Origin: Phymatolithon calcareum
Taxonomy: Eukaryota; Rhodophyta; Florideophyceae; Hapalidiales
Assembly (NCBI GenBank): GCA_977006965.1
Contig: OZ345370.1
Location: 2,542,001 to 2,606,000, forward strand
Direction of reading: 5' to 3'
DNA length: 64,000 nucleotides
The notes below the pieces were generated by a model. That model was not told where the DNA came from and did no database searches. It saw nothing but the letters and a program-made list of their open reading frames with translations. This document shows, piece after piece, positions 51,695 to 63,431 of this stretch. A program made the translations under genes and the position numbers. Within the stretch, counting starts at the first letter, position 1. Every line of letters starts with the position of its first letter.

Positions 51695-52804
51695 TCACCG
51701 AATTGTAACAATGTGGACAACAAACGATAACGTACATAGGGCTTTCTTTGGCAATATGTATGGACAGAAGGAAGCCTTAGTTTCAAGACGCGACTCGGGC
51801 CTCCATATAATGCGAAATGAATACCTCCTGTTTGTCACGTAGTCGCCGTAAGTGATGTCTCTCAACACTTCCGTTGCTTGTCTAGCAACGGAAAAGGAAT
51901 CTTCTCCGGACATTTCGACCTTTTGAAGTTTGTGAGAATAGACACCATCCAGCGTATTGAAGAAAGAATTTGGTCGAAGCAGAAAACTACCGCACTTTAT
52001 ACATGCACCAAGAATGCACTCTCCAGGACCAATTAGCATTGGTGATTCCTTGTCAGAGCTATCCCTCACCATTGTTCCAATCATCCGTACAGTAGAAACA
52101 CGTCGAAAGTGTTTATGTTCCAACGTGTTCAGATTTCGATCTTGCCGTGTCTTGCAAATACGGCTAGCACAGAATTCATCCGAGTGGTTACCGAAAATCA
52201 TAGCAAAGTCCTTGAATGAACGGAAGCATATTTCAACTGTTCGTTGCGGAAGCGTGAACATTTCAGAAAAGGATGGTGAAAGAAAGCTGATATTGATGAG
52301 TTCCCTGAAATTTCATGCGCAATTGTAGAGAATTGTTTCAGACTGCAGTCTACATGTTTTACAATTGAGCCAGACGAAAACGGTGAAGCTGGTACAGACT
52401 GCTTCTCGGGAGAAAGTGTCTTCTCTAGTGCGTTTCCAAGACGTTTCCAGCCAAAGTGAAGTGGAGATGACTCAAACGGTTTAAAAAATTCCGACTGAGG
52501 CCCTCTCTTCTGTTTTCTGCTCAACAAAGTAAAGTCGATTTTGAAGTTGAAGAATCAGGTTCATAATGTGTAAATCGCACGTAGCCGGGTGTTGTTCATC
52601 ATTCGTCTCGTTCTGGGTCTTGCGGACCTTTGAGATGTTTTGGAATCCCCGAGATTCATTTTGAGGTGAGAAATCGCTATCATTTCCAGACGATTCACAT
52701 GAATCTTCGGGATCAGGACCGGAAGACGGCATTGTGGAGGTATCAATGGGCCATCGCTGCTTAGGCCCGTCTTTGCCTTCAAGAAAGTTGTTAATTATCA
52801 TCAC
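51695..52804 (-). pseudogene. Unassigned minus-strand gene remnant, convergent with the tnp2-like gene
   Basis: Three overlapping minus frames (52804-52481, 52527-52198, 52261-51695) read as one decayed protein. It has an acidic Ser-rich start, a helix with LHIMNLILQLQNRLYFVEQKTEE that looks coiled-coil, then a Cys-containing region (GPGECILGACIKCGSFLL). I do not recognise it. Its position and orientation suit the accessory second gene of a two-gene DNA transposon, but that is inference. Confidence 0.4.
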
Positions 52805-52993
52805 GACTTGTGATGTAGCAGAAATCCAAGCTCAAGCTTCTCATCGAACCGGATAGATGATCTTAAAGTGCATGCTTGAGAAGTTTCTGAAAACCAAACT
52901 TTTTCAACAACAGATGATCACCACAGGAATGAGTGAGATCCATCATCATACAACACATTGTAGGAGACCTGAATTTTTCTTCCTACTCTCCAG

Positions 52994-53845
52994 GAGCTTG
53001 AGATCAAGAAGGTGGAGTCGATGTTCTTCGGCCAAATATTTGGGAAACCAGGCAGAAGGAGTGCGGATAGAAGCAGAGCGATGTGCCGTATTGTGAAGCC
53101 GAAGGACAGAAGGGATATACTTGCAAGACTGTTTGTGCGAAGACTAATGAGGCAGGCGGAAAATCTTGAGTCAAAACCGACACAGGTGCGACAACCGAAG
53201 GAGATCGAAAACGCAAATCTGGACGTAACCCACGCCAAAGTAAACCCTCACCTCTTCAGAGCGGCGTATGAAACTACGCCTCGCACAAACATCAAGCAAT
53301 ACCAAAGACAAAAGATCCTGGAAGCGGCCACGAAAGTGGAAAAAGGAAAAAACGCCCCATCCCGAGTATCAAGACCACACTGCCACCTCACTTGTGCTTC
53401 AAGTCAAGGAGGTACAGGACCCTGGCCATCAAATGGGCATTTGGAATGTTCCCGCCGATGAGTACCTCCGAGCTCATAGACCGAACTGGACAAACTGGAA
53501 AGGATGCTACCGAAGATCTCAAGTCAGGCCTATCAAAAGACAAGCTATCATATGAAGAAAGTGCTTTTACAAGGAGGGCACTCGACGAAATACTTGCCAT
53601 GTATCAGGCGGCCAAGGCCACTCTCGAAACCTGAAACCCGCGACTCAAGACAGTGGAATATTTTTCCCCCTCGAGGCTCTAAGCCAGAGGTAGGTTTTTG
53701 ATATTTCCGCCAGATTGTGTCGAAATCGACCACGCTAACATACAAGAACGATGGACCCTGTTTTTGGCCCAATGGCCTTCGCAAAGTTGCCCCAAGCGTC
53801 TGCAGATGCGTTGGTAACTTTTAAATAAAAAACTTACACTTCTTC
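52994..53845 (+). mobile_element. 5'-truncated LINE copy (copy f)
   Basis: TTCTTCCTACTCTCCAG occurs at 52977-52993 and 53846-53862, flanking an 852-bp insert. Its frames encode VESMFFGQIFGKPGRRSADR and RRDILARLFVRRL, colinear with copy d (VEGLFYSRIFVHFARRNNDR, RRKILGEHFALRI). The C-terminus (about 53392-53634) has LAIKWAFGMFPPMSTSELIDR and ALDEILAMYQAAK. A frameshift separates the two parts. The tail AAATAAAAAACTTACAC resembles that of copy d, so d and f form one subfamily. Confidence 0.85.
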
Positions 53846-54614
53846 TTCTTCCTACTCTCCAGAAAGGAAGGAGATCGCATGTAGACTGCATTGCACTTCT
53901 CGGCCACGGATAGATATTTACAAAAATGTTGGGGTACCTGCAATTCTAAATTGTACTTGTTAGCTTTAGTAAAGCTCACGTGATTCAAATCCAGAGCAAG
54001 ATACCTACAAAAACCTACTAACCTTACGCTTCTAAATTGCTTCCTTAATTCTACGTTATGGCACTGTATACCTCAAAAATGAAGGAAATATCTTCTTTCA
54101 TAGAACAAAATACGATACGGGGCTTAATGATGACGTGGGTCAGTAGGATTGAAGACGATCAGTCGGTTGGAGTACAACTTGTAAGCTGTGCGAGAGGCCG
54201 TCGTTCATGTAAAGCATCTTATATTGCCGTTATTGTAAGGCAAGTGCAGTCCAATCACAAACAGAAGAATCTCAAAAATTTCCAATCAAGGCTAAGGCAC
54301 CGTATGATTCGTTAAGGTTTTGGAATCAGTGTCATCCATGAGGAGGCTCTTGAAGACGTGAGCTTCTGACACTGTTTATATCACACGTTTTTGAACACGG
54401 ACTGAAACCACACAGCATTTCATATTTCAATAATCGAATCCCCATGGCTTTGCACCCTCTGCCGCTTCAAATATTTGCACTACCATAAAGAATGTTTAAT
54501 AGTCCTTATGGTACTGCCATGGTCCGTAAATCAGCATGAGAATTATCACTAAGCCATGAAGTAATTGGACAAGAGGAAAGGAGTCGTATGTAGAAACCCG
54601 TCGCGGCTTCTCCC

Positions 54615-54658
54615 CCATTGACGTCAATGGAAAAAACCTTCCCTATTTTCTGTATATA
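54615..54658 (+). promoter_or_regulatory. Promoter-like region: TGACGTCA palindrome and TATA box
   Basis: CCATTGACGTCAATGG (54615-54630) is a perfect 16-bp palindrome centred on TGACGTCA, the bZIP/CREB-type site. TATATA follows at 54653-54658, 54 bp before the ATG at 54712. Confidence 0.5.
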
Positions 54659-54711
54659 TCACAACTAATAGTACACGTTAGAGCTGAGTATCACGCTCTT
54701 TTTGCATCGAG

Positions 54712-56853
54712 ATGGTGGGCGAAGAAGGAGGGAAGAAAAGATCAACGGCTCTCTTGCGCAAAGCTCAGTCTCCATCAACAAAGAGATCATCCGGTTTTGG
54801 GGACAAAGGATAACCAACTCCCGTGGGAGCAGGTGAAAAGGTCATCAAAAGGAGAAGGACCAGCCATCTTTCATTCAAAAACTACTGCAGAGCGACAATT
54901 TGATAATCAATCCGTCAATCGACTCAGTACAACTCTATCACGGCCTGGAAAAGTTCCTTCTGTTCGAACTATCACTAAAACGGCCAATTCTCCTAGTCAA
55001 TCTACTCCGTCGTCTCGTTTGACGCCCGGAAAATCAAACGACAAGGAGGCTCCTGCTACCTTCGAGGATGGTGTTTTTTCAACCGACGAAGAGGCACCAA
55101 CGGTACGACCGGGGGACCCAGTGTACCTCACTGTCCGTGAGTTTGGTCATGTCGGCACTGGTGTTGCATTCTCTACTGGCAAAGGATTTACGAGAAGACT
55201 TCATGGGCATGATCTTCCTATTGACCAGGTCATAATATACCACACCACTATGTACCAGAGGTTCTCAAAAATTAAGTTTCCATATCATTTTAAGGGCCCT
55301 GATGAAGGACCAGAGACGTTCGGAGACTGTCACTACAGTGAGATGTATCCGTGGGAAGCGTGCAAGCTTTCACCAGTCCGGAAAACATTTCATCTCCTAC
55401 CTCACCTACTCGAAACCCCAACGCTGAACAGCAGTAGCCCAGCATGGAGCAGCGGGTGACGGTCAAAACAGAATTTTAATTTTGCAGTTCACCCTTTGAT
55501 CCATCTCTCGCGAAATGTATTCAAGAAGCCTTCAGTGGCTTCAAAACTGAAATTTTGGCCTCTGTTTCGGGACATCTGGAGCGAACTGAGCAAACAATGC
55601 TTGACGAGATTCGTAATTTGGAATCACGCCTGATCAGCCAAGACGCGCAGCTTGAGGCTGTTGTTAACGCTGTGAGTGTTCTATCTCAAGGCTCTAAAGG
55701 CGGAGAAGTATCGTATTTTGATAATGTTCTAGTGTCTTTGGAAGAAATTTTGGGTGGTTCCTTCCTCACTAACGTCTCAGGAATATCTCCCGTCTCATGG
55801 GCCTTGAAATCTTCCCGATCGCTGAGGTGGACGTGCAGCTATACATCATCTCTTTTAGAGGGTGTATCTGTTTTAGAAGCTATGTTCCATGCTCGAAAGG
55901 TGAATGAGGCAATCACACAAGAACTCACTAAGCGACCTTGTGCTGTTACGTTTCGAAGACTGCGTTCTATGATTGTGAAAGGCCAGGTCGATGTTGCTAT
56001 TACGAACAACAATGATGTGAACACAGACAGGGTGTCCAAATCTGGAAGTAGCGATTTGAAGAAGAAGCCGTTCTGGCTTCGTGATGGATATATAGCGCAG
56101 GCTACACTTCGACATATACTACACTCGTATGAGCTGAAAGGTGAGGAGTTTCGCACTAAGAAGAAAAGGAAAGGTCTGGAGCCGAGTCCGGGAGATGTAG
56201 CAGAGGAAGTAATACGACGAGTTCTTCGGTTGGGGACCCAATTCTTTAACAAGAGCCGAGACCAAGCGCGTTGTTGCTTCACTACGTCCTTCGGATTTAT
56301 AAGAGAAGGCGTTGCTGGAGTCCGAATCATCGAGTTCCCAGCGCATTTGTCCAAATCTTTGGCAGACGTGCCGGATGCGGTACGTGGCTACAACGTTGCT
56401 AAGTGTTCCTCTGAAATTGACTGCAATGCTCAGCGTCTCGCAGATTTCATTCAGGAGTGCAAAGGAATGGACTTCATTGTTGAGTATGTTTTTCTGATTC
56501 TGAATCCAAAGAATGGAGTAGCAAGCGAGAGGACGATGAGAAGATAATTGAACATGATTGACATAGCTGCCAATTTTGCAGCTGCTTACGCAAGAAGGCA
56601 AAGCTCAGATTCTTTCTTCTTGCTTCACATTGACTCATTGAGGTTTGTCTTCGTAATCGCCCTCGTATTTCGCGAGCTTTTGCTTGTCGATCGACGAGAT
56701 GCGCTGCAAAATCCTGACTATACTTGCCTAACTACAGTCGAAATCCAGATATTGGAGAAGCTATGGTGCCTTCTGTCCGTTGGTGATCAGAAAGCGATGG
56801 TAGAGATTAAGACTAACGTTCTTCAAATGACGGAGAAGGCCTTTGACTTATAG
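54712..56853 (+). pseudogene. Unassigned element-like gene, frameshifted
   Basis: From the ATG at 54712 a basic N-terminus (MVGEEGGKKRSTALLRKAQS) runs into a stop near 54813, while the adjacent frame continues to 55459 (PGDPVYLTVREFGHVGTG, GPDEGPETFGD). After a further frame change or a very short intron the third part runs to 56547. It contains a coiled-coil stretch (about 55560-55690) and an Arg/Lys-rich middle. An in-frame TAA is followed by more in-frame codons to 56853. It is clearly once-coding sequence. I recognise no domain, and it could be an accessory or transposase protein of a DNA transposon. Confidence 0.45.
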
Positions 56854-57810
56854 AACTGTGCCAACGAAGATGTTGAACAAGAAATAGATCATGATGACCT
56901 CGTGTAAGAATCTAATATCTTAGACTTTAACCCAGAGCTTGCAAATATATCTTTCGACTAGGGCATAGCGACTAAATGTTTGAATATATCTCAATAATTG
57001 AAAATCATTTTCTCTGCTATATAAAACTTAGAGGACTGTGAAATGTGACATGTAAACGAAAAGCAACATAGTGTTTCGTATTCTACGTATCTCGTTCAAG
57101 CCAACATACAAAGCAGATCATTTCCTTTGAGACAATGTAGCATTCATGCAGAGATGAATGAATGAGCTTGAAGTGTAATGCAAACTGTTGAATATGGGAA
57201 ACAACGTTCCAATAAACATTGTCAGTTTGCGTTGCACAGACTTCATGTTTGAACGTATTGCGCTGGTGGCCGAAATATAAAACTGTAGTTCCAATTTGAG
57301 CGAATTTTGGACAACGATATGAACAATAATGTAAGCAGCATGATGACGATACGTAAGCATATCAGCGAACGCCTTTGCTGTACTAACTTTATTTAGTAAG
57401 CTATGCTTCCAACTTAAAAATTACCCATCGTTTCAATTGTGTTCTCAATTTTTATAGAGAGCAATATTATGATACCTGCATCCTCAGACCTTCAACACCA
57501 TTCGCGGCATTTTAAAACTTCTGATGCAAGATTTGGTTCTCAATCGTAAAGGCCTAAGAGCAGTTCTTTTGGTCTCTCAAAACAATATAGGACATGCATC
57601 AAATTCCACTGTATCCTTACATTCCTTGTCGCCCGGGTGATGATAATAAATTATGACCGGAGAAGCTTCCTATGTTACAGTTCACACTTTTCAAATATGT
57701 ACAGGAAACAACCTTTGTCAGGTGCGCGCAGGTAGCGAAGATAAGTCATAAAATTCGAAACTATGAAGCAGCTATGATACATTTATTTATTACAAAATTG
57801 TAATCAGCTC

Positions 57811-58070
57811 CTCACTTGTCAAGGTCATGCACTTGACATGTTATTCCAAAATAAACTAATTATTTTGAAAGCCAAAGTACAGACCCGTTCGTCGAGGACG
57901 ACAAGTAGCTCGACTCCAAAAAATAGGATTTTTTAATTGTTTGGCTCACTTGTCAAGGTCATGCTCCTGACCGGTTGTTCCAAAAAGAACTAATTATTTT
58001 GAAACAATCTGTACTGACCCGTTCATCGAGACCTTGCCTTGGAAAAAATAGATATTTTTATCGAATTTTT
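57811..58070. repeat. Two 134-bp tandem repeats
   Basis: Copies start at 57811 and 57945 with CTCACTTGTCAAGGTCATGC and share AACTAATTATTTTGAAA and GACCCGTTC further on. The first copy contains the hairpin TGTCAAG/CTTGACA. Confidence 0.85.
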
Positions 58071-58179
58071 ATGGTGTGGGCAAATCGGTGCATAAGGAAC
58101 CAGCGTGTCCTGGACTACAGCAAGGATATTCTACCCAATAAAAGCGCTGCATTAAATTATCATCACCCGGCCGACAAGC

Positions 58180-58305
58180 GGGTTGTCGCCCGGTAGGATC
58201 GGTCCGGATATGGGCACTCGGCTCGGATATGAGACCTCGGCTTCGCCTCGGTGCATATCCGTGGCCTCGTGCCCATATCCGGACCTCTCCACCGGGCGAC
58301 AACCC
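58180..58305. mobile_element. Hairpin MITE-like element (126 bp)
   Basis: The two halves are imperfect reverse complements along about 54 bp. The outer 15 bp (GGGTTGTCGCCCGGT / ACCGGGCGACAACCC) and GTCCGGATATGGGCAC / GTGCCCATATCCGGAC are exact. The segment is far more GC-rich than its surroundings. No target duplication was seen. Confidence 0.75.
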
Positions 58306-58622
58306 CTACTTGAGAATAGCATGCAATGATGTACAGTCGTATCGCAGTTTCCAGTGCACAGTCCAAAATTCCCACGTAGCTCATCTTTTCAACAATGAAA
58401 TACCTCTGCTTTTGTTGTTCAGGCTCTCAGACAACAATGTAGTGATAAATCATTGTCTGAATTCGCCCTTTCGAAGTCTAGTGAATAGGTACACACTTTA
58501 GAAGAGATCATATGGAGTCGAAGAAAAGAATGTTTTACTTTTGCAAAGGTTTCTAATTTTGGCTTTCTCTACTGGGTTGTATTCGCCACTGTAAAAGTAC
58601 CGAGCAGCTATTGCGTCAATTT

Positions 58623-60215
58623 TCACAGCTTTTCGGTTCGCTCCAAGTCCAAAATTTGCACTCGACTTCTCAAAAGCATAAGAAGCTGGCCCTTCTTCTG
58701 CGGCGGATATCTATTGAATATAGTTTGCGCTATCGGCAACATACGCTGCAGCCGGGTTCTGTACTTGGCTTTGATAACGGAGAGATTCAGCGATACATTT
58801 TCAGCGAATTCGTGTAGCAAGGGAGTTGGCATTCGTTCCAAGTTAGCTTGACGCTGGTCCATTTGGAAAGTTTCCTGAAGCACCGCGCTAAGGTGACATT
58901 TTGTGAGATTGCATGATGCGCGTCTTGCGACGAACTAGCCGGCAGACTTGAGCCGAAACGAGGAGTGTTTGATTTGTGCAAGTGAGGATGCGGTGCCAGG
59001 GGCGAAGAAATAGTGGGGCGCGGAGCGTTTCCCGCTGAGACTTGTGCCGAGAATAACCCGGTGACACATCCTAGATGATTCAATGCGCTCTCTTGACTCG
59101 CGACTTCAGCGCTGGTCTCATGCATCTGCAGAACAGGCAAGCGTTAGCTGACACGGGGTCTACTTATTTGTTGCATTTGAGAATGCAGGACCGTGGGAAG
59201 AGCAATGCTCGGGCCTTCCGCATATTCCACGAGTGCTTTTGCATCGGATCCTCTGGTCACTCCTCCTAGATGATTGCTTCGCAATAGAGCTTAAGATGCG
59301 ATTGCGGCACAAGAAGCGTTCTCTTGCAATCCGCTCAATGGAGATAGTGGTTCCAAGTTAGCGCCCTGAACTGGTTTTCTGGTCTTCCTCTGGGTCCCGC
59401 CATTCCTTGCTTTTCTTCGATAACCCCGTGAGCCTGTCAGCTGCGAGCTTGATCAACCACGAGTTCGCGATGTCGCGCGCCTCTTCGCAAAAAAAGGCGT
59501 GATGGAGATTGAATAACATGGTTAGAAACTGTCGCTCAAGCTACATGTCTGTTTTGAACAAAATGGAAAAAATACCTTGGCAACAGAAGCTGAATTTGTG
59601 CGTGCAGAATGAGTTTATTTTCGTCCCCTGGGCTATTTCTGTCATTCCTGGTGGTTCTCAAGCACAATTTGAGCGCCGAATAGTTACTGAGCTTGCAGGT
59701 TACTCTTCATTTGAGCCACTGTCTGGGCGAACATTTCTCGCTACCGCGCTTTCCGTGGCACGTGCAGTTGGCGAGTTCACATGCTGCAGTGCTGTGGTGC
59801 AGTTTCTACCAGCTTCCTCAAGGGCTGCGTCGAGTGCCTAGAACAACTCTGCCAAATTTTGTGAGTTTGCATATGGGGCATCTGCGCCACTGCTTACGGG
59901 GTCTATGTCTAGTGCATGACTTGGCGGTTCTGTATCGTGATGAGCTTGGGTGCGATACTTATCCGGTTGCATATGTCGAGGTATCTGAAATAGTTGTTGG
60001 TGTTGCACATGAGTTTCCTTTTCCGTCCTGGGATCCCCATGAATCTCCTGCTGTTGACTAAAAGTGGCTTCTCGTACCTGAGGTCCTGAATGCAGCTCCA
60101 TTGGCGGAGCTCTGATAGGATGAAATAAATGGAGCTCGAAACTTGGTTCTCCTATTTGAATAGTTCTCGCGCAGTTTCCTGCATTTAACCGTTCCAACTT
60201 TCCGCTCTGTTCCAA
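58623..60215 (-). pseudogene. Decayed minus-strand coding remnant
   Basis: Pieces in changing minus frames look protein-like: 60215-59838 (His/Gln-rich), about 59510-59370 (ARDIANSWLIKLAADRLTG, SKKSKEWRDPEEDQK), 59140-58880, and 58883-58623 (TRLQRMLPIAQTIFNRYPP). Stops and frameshifts separate them. No family was recognised; a transposon origin is likely given the surroundings. Confidence 0.3.
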
Positions 60216-61452
60216 TTGTTTAGCTCAAACTCCTTCCTTCTCTGTCGCCGTTTGTCTTTGGAGTCTTCAGGGATTCGTCATTTAGCTGCAATAAATATCA
60301 GTAAAGAGAATACGATAGCGCATTTTATCCAGGTAAGTACGGCAAACTTGAAGTGGACATAGGATGATGGACTTTCTTAGTTTACCTTTCTCGTTCTCAG
60401 CGTTTATAGAACCTTGCTAAGGTCCACGTGAAGTTCAAGGATGTCGTTGCACACTACACCGGTTCTTGTAATTAGTATCGCCCTGAATTAGCGTGGTACA
60501 GTACTACGGTAACACCGGTGCGAAATTATTCTAAAACGTTTTGCGGAGAGAAAGATTTCGAACTTAGATTTGCACAAAAGAAGTGACGCTTTGAAAACTT
60601 TGTAGAAACTTTTACGCTGAACAATAATTGAGTAGATGCAAAATTAAAACCCAGAAACACTTTTCAGATCTGGACCACTTGGTTCAGGTAAATTGTAATA
60701 CAAAGAGTAATAATCGAATATGAATTTATTTTCAAGTTAATTCTTTTGTACTCAGAAATAGGTTTCAGGTGCTTGTGTACTCTCTAAAAACCCTCTAAGT
60801 TATGCACGAATTCACAGGTCCAAAATGGTCCTAAATGACATAGTTCCGGGTTTTACTTTTGCACCGACTCAATTGTAATGCAGTATAGCACAAATATAAA
60901 TAACTCTTTTTACCGCCGATTGAAGTAGAGCGCCGGAAAAATGCGCCCCTTCTGAGAGCCTCATAGCTACCGGAAATGCAGCGCATAGCAATATGTCCTC
61001 TGTCTGTGCTAAAATGTCTGCACGTGTCATCCCGTCTCCGTGCGCCACACCTACTAGTAATCGATACTGAGCTTGGACTTCAGCCCTCATCGTGTCAATT
61101 ATCGCTTTGTTAGTGGCCCGTATTACCTATTCAATTCTCACAGCTCGAATAGGTCGAATAGCGGAAAGTATTTAAGACAACAAACTGATTTCGACATTCA
61201 TTTCTTAATCATTGTGAAAGATCCCATCGCTATTAACCGTCAAAATACAAAACTAGACTACTCAACTGCAATATTTTTATTTCAATGTAGAAACGAGGAT
61301 TGTACAGAAAGCGATCCCTTTCTACTATTTATGATGTTTCTCTTCATTACCTTCGGCTTGATTTCTGATTCTCAAAGTCTCATGCAAAAAAGGAATTCCC
61401 CCCTTGCAAAGACTTCTTTAAATCGCTTAGCAATTATTTACATCGAAAGAAG
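60216..61452. other. AT-rich stretch without a gene
   Basis: No coherent frame on either strand and no notable repeat was seen here. Confidence 0.4.
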
Positions 61453-62904
61453 CTATACAGAAGTTCTAAGATCTGCAAATGGGCTCACGGGAAAAGTCCC
61501 GTTGAAGTTTTCAGGGTACTTATTAACAATTTCACGAAGCTGATCAAAACGTTGATTAACATGCCAATGGGCCGTATTATCAAGAGCCAAACCGGATGTT
61601 ATCATTGCCTTCGTAGCATACGTTATACCAACGGTTCCGTCGGCAAGAACAGTTTCAATGCGCATGCTATTCACTTTTTCAACTGCTTTTTTCGCGAGAT
61701 TCAGAAAGAATTGCTATGCCAGGGTTCTGCAGTTTTCCAGACTAGCCGGAACCAACGTTCCATTGACTGTTAAGCGTCATTTCTCTCTTTCCATTTTCCC
61801 ATTCTTTCCGCCATACCTGGTTAAACTACTTTATAACGAAAGGATAAAATGGCTGGCAAACATGAGTGCCGTTTGGGAGAAGTTTCCTTATGGTTGAGTT
61901 AATGTCAAACAAGGCTTACAGCTGTTGTTCTGACTCGTTGCGTCCTTTGCAATTGTCCGTAAAGATAACTCTTTGCCTTCCTTGCTCATCAGCAGCCGTA
62001 GCCCTAGGCTCCGTTAGCCACTTTAAAACGTTTCTTGCTACATCCAGCCTTTTAGCTGGGACAGATAAGAAACACCCTGGATGTCGTTAGGTACACCGAT
62101 AATAGGATAAGCGCGCTGGGTATTTTGAAAGATGATAAATGGGGCCTGCAGACGAGAGTTAATACCATCAGAAATTCACAGCACAACTGTCATTCCCACG
62201 CCCCCTGATGCGATATCAACATAGTTAGCTTTTCTCTTTCCCCGGTATCCAAGCGTAAAATGGTCGTCCATGTTGATTTCGAAGTGCCTCTCGTCCATGT
62301 TCTCAGTCATATCTTAAAAATCGTGCCGTACTTTCCCCAGATGATAAGCAATAAGCTGTTCAGTGAAGGCTACGTGTTCGCCACATGTTCCAAGCGTACC
62401 GCTCTGCTTTCGTCTGACAATATTATAGCGAGACATGAAACAAAAGATCAACTTTAAACGTATCACTTCACTCGGGATCTTTCCAATGCGAAGATCTACA
62501 GATTGTAAGTAATAAAGGCTTTCTGGCTCGCATAACATTGAAATTGCTAATTCGACCAGCATTTCTGTATTCATCATAATCCCAATCTCCATACACTCGT
62601 TGAACTTATCATTAAGCTTCGGGTGCAAATACTCGACCCATTGCTCCCGCTTCCGTCCCCGCCCTTTCCTAGCCTTTACAGATACCGTTCGAGTTTTCAT
62701 TCCAAATTTAAACCGTGAAGTCACAGAGAGGGCATAATTTGAGGGAATAATAAGGCTCTCCAGATAGTTAATGTGACCTTTACACAACCTCTCCCCTCTA
62801 TCAACAACTGCTTGATCGAGTTTGCCGTTAACTAGCGGAGCGCGAAGCAGAAGAAAGCGGCCACGCCGAACACTATGAAGTTCTACATATGTGGGCTTCA
62901 GCAT
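61453..62904 (-). pseudogene. Pogo/Tigger-like (DDE_1) transposase, decayed
   Basis: From the ATG at 62904 the minus strand encodes a basic leader and a CENP-B-type HTH region (WVEYLHPKLNDKF, NIVRRKQSGTLG). After an in-frame TAA the catalytic core follows: FEINMDDHFTLGYRG (first Asp), GVGMTVVLCISDGIN, IGVPNDIQGVSY. In a shifted frame come LTEPRATAADEQ and VIFTDNCKGRNE (second Asp), then QPFYPFVIK, where the third acidic position appears to be Tyr. The end (61674-61453) reads GITYATKAMITSGLAL and KYPENFNGTFP. The order matches DDE_1 transposases; this copy is dead. Confidence 0.7.
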
Positions 62905-63431
62905 GGGTTCGAATCATGGGGTTTTGAAATGAATCTCTTCTCGGGCCCAGTCTTTGCGGATAGAAAGGGAGGGCTTCTCTACGTTTTGTACAACTTGTTT
63001 GCGGAGCAGCAGGCCGACGGGATGATCGTGAAAGGACACAATGTGCTAACCAGGGAAGACATCAAGGCCCTTCTGGCATCGGAAAGTTGTTCAGTCTCCT
63101 CCCCTGCAGGATACCTGAATCGTCTTGTACTGATGGTTGGAATTACCCTTGCCATTTATACCACTGCGATGTGGAAGCTTCGTCTTTCCAAATTTCAGTA
63201 TGTTCAGGCGAAGGGGGAAGCTGTGGTTCAGTTTACAACAAAGGAGATTCGAAAATTAGAAGAGGTGGCTTGCGCTCCATTACAAAGAAGACTGTCAAGA
63301 TTTTCATTTGGAACAGGAATATGCTGGACGGAGCTTTTAACGTGTATGCACACATTCACAGCTACTTGGAAGTCCGGAAATCGATGGAGATAAAAAAAGA
63401 GCACGGGGACAGGTTCTTCTTGCATTCTTGA
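62905..63431 (+). pseudogene. Crypton-like tyrosine recombinase fragment
   Basis: The frame from 62875 gains family-like character at about 62930: FADRKGGLLYVLYNLFAEQQ, then ILTREDIKALL-type spacing and YLNRLVLMVGITLAIYTTAMWKLRLSKFQYV. This resembles the catalytic-domain start of Crypton/DUF3504 recombinases. A frame change near 63250-63260 leads to GGLRSITKKTVKIFIWNRN and DRFFLHS (stop at 63429-63431). The typical GG loop is kept; the C-terminal catalytic residues are missing or unrecognised. The 5' end abuts the pogo-like ATG. Confidence 0.5.

Noticed and set aside
57811-58070. Repeat pair considered as a CRISPR-like array
   Set aside because: Only two long units, no short regular repeat-spacer structure, and the genome is eukaryotic.
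62900-62925. GGTTCGAATC resembling a tRNA T-loop / B box
   Set aside because: No matching A box, anticodon arm or acceptor pairing around it, and it lies at the pogo/Crypton junction in coding remnants.
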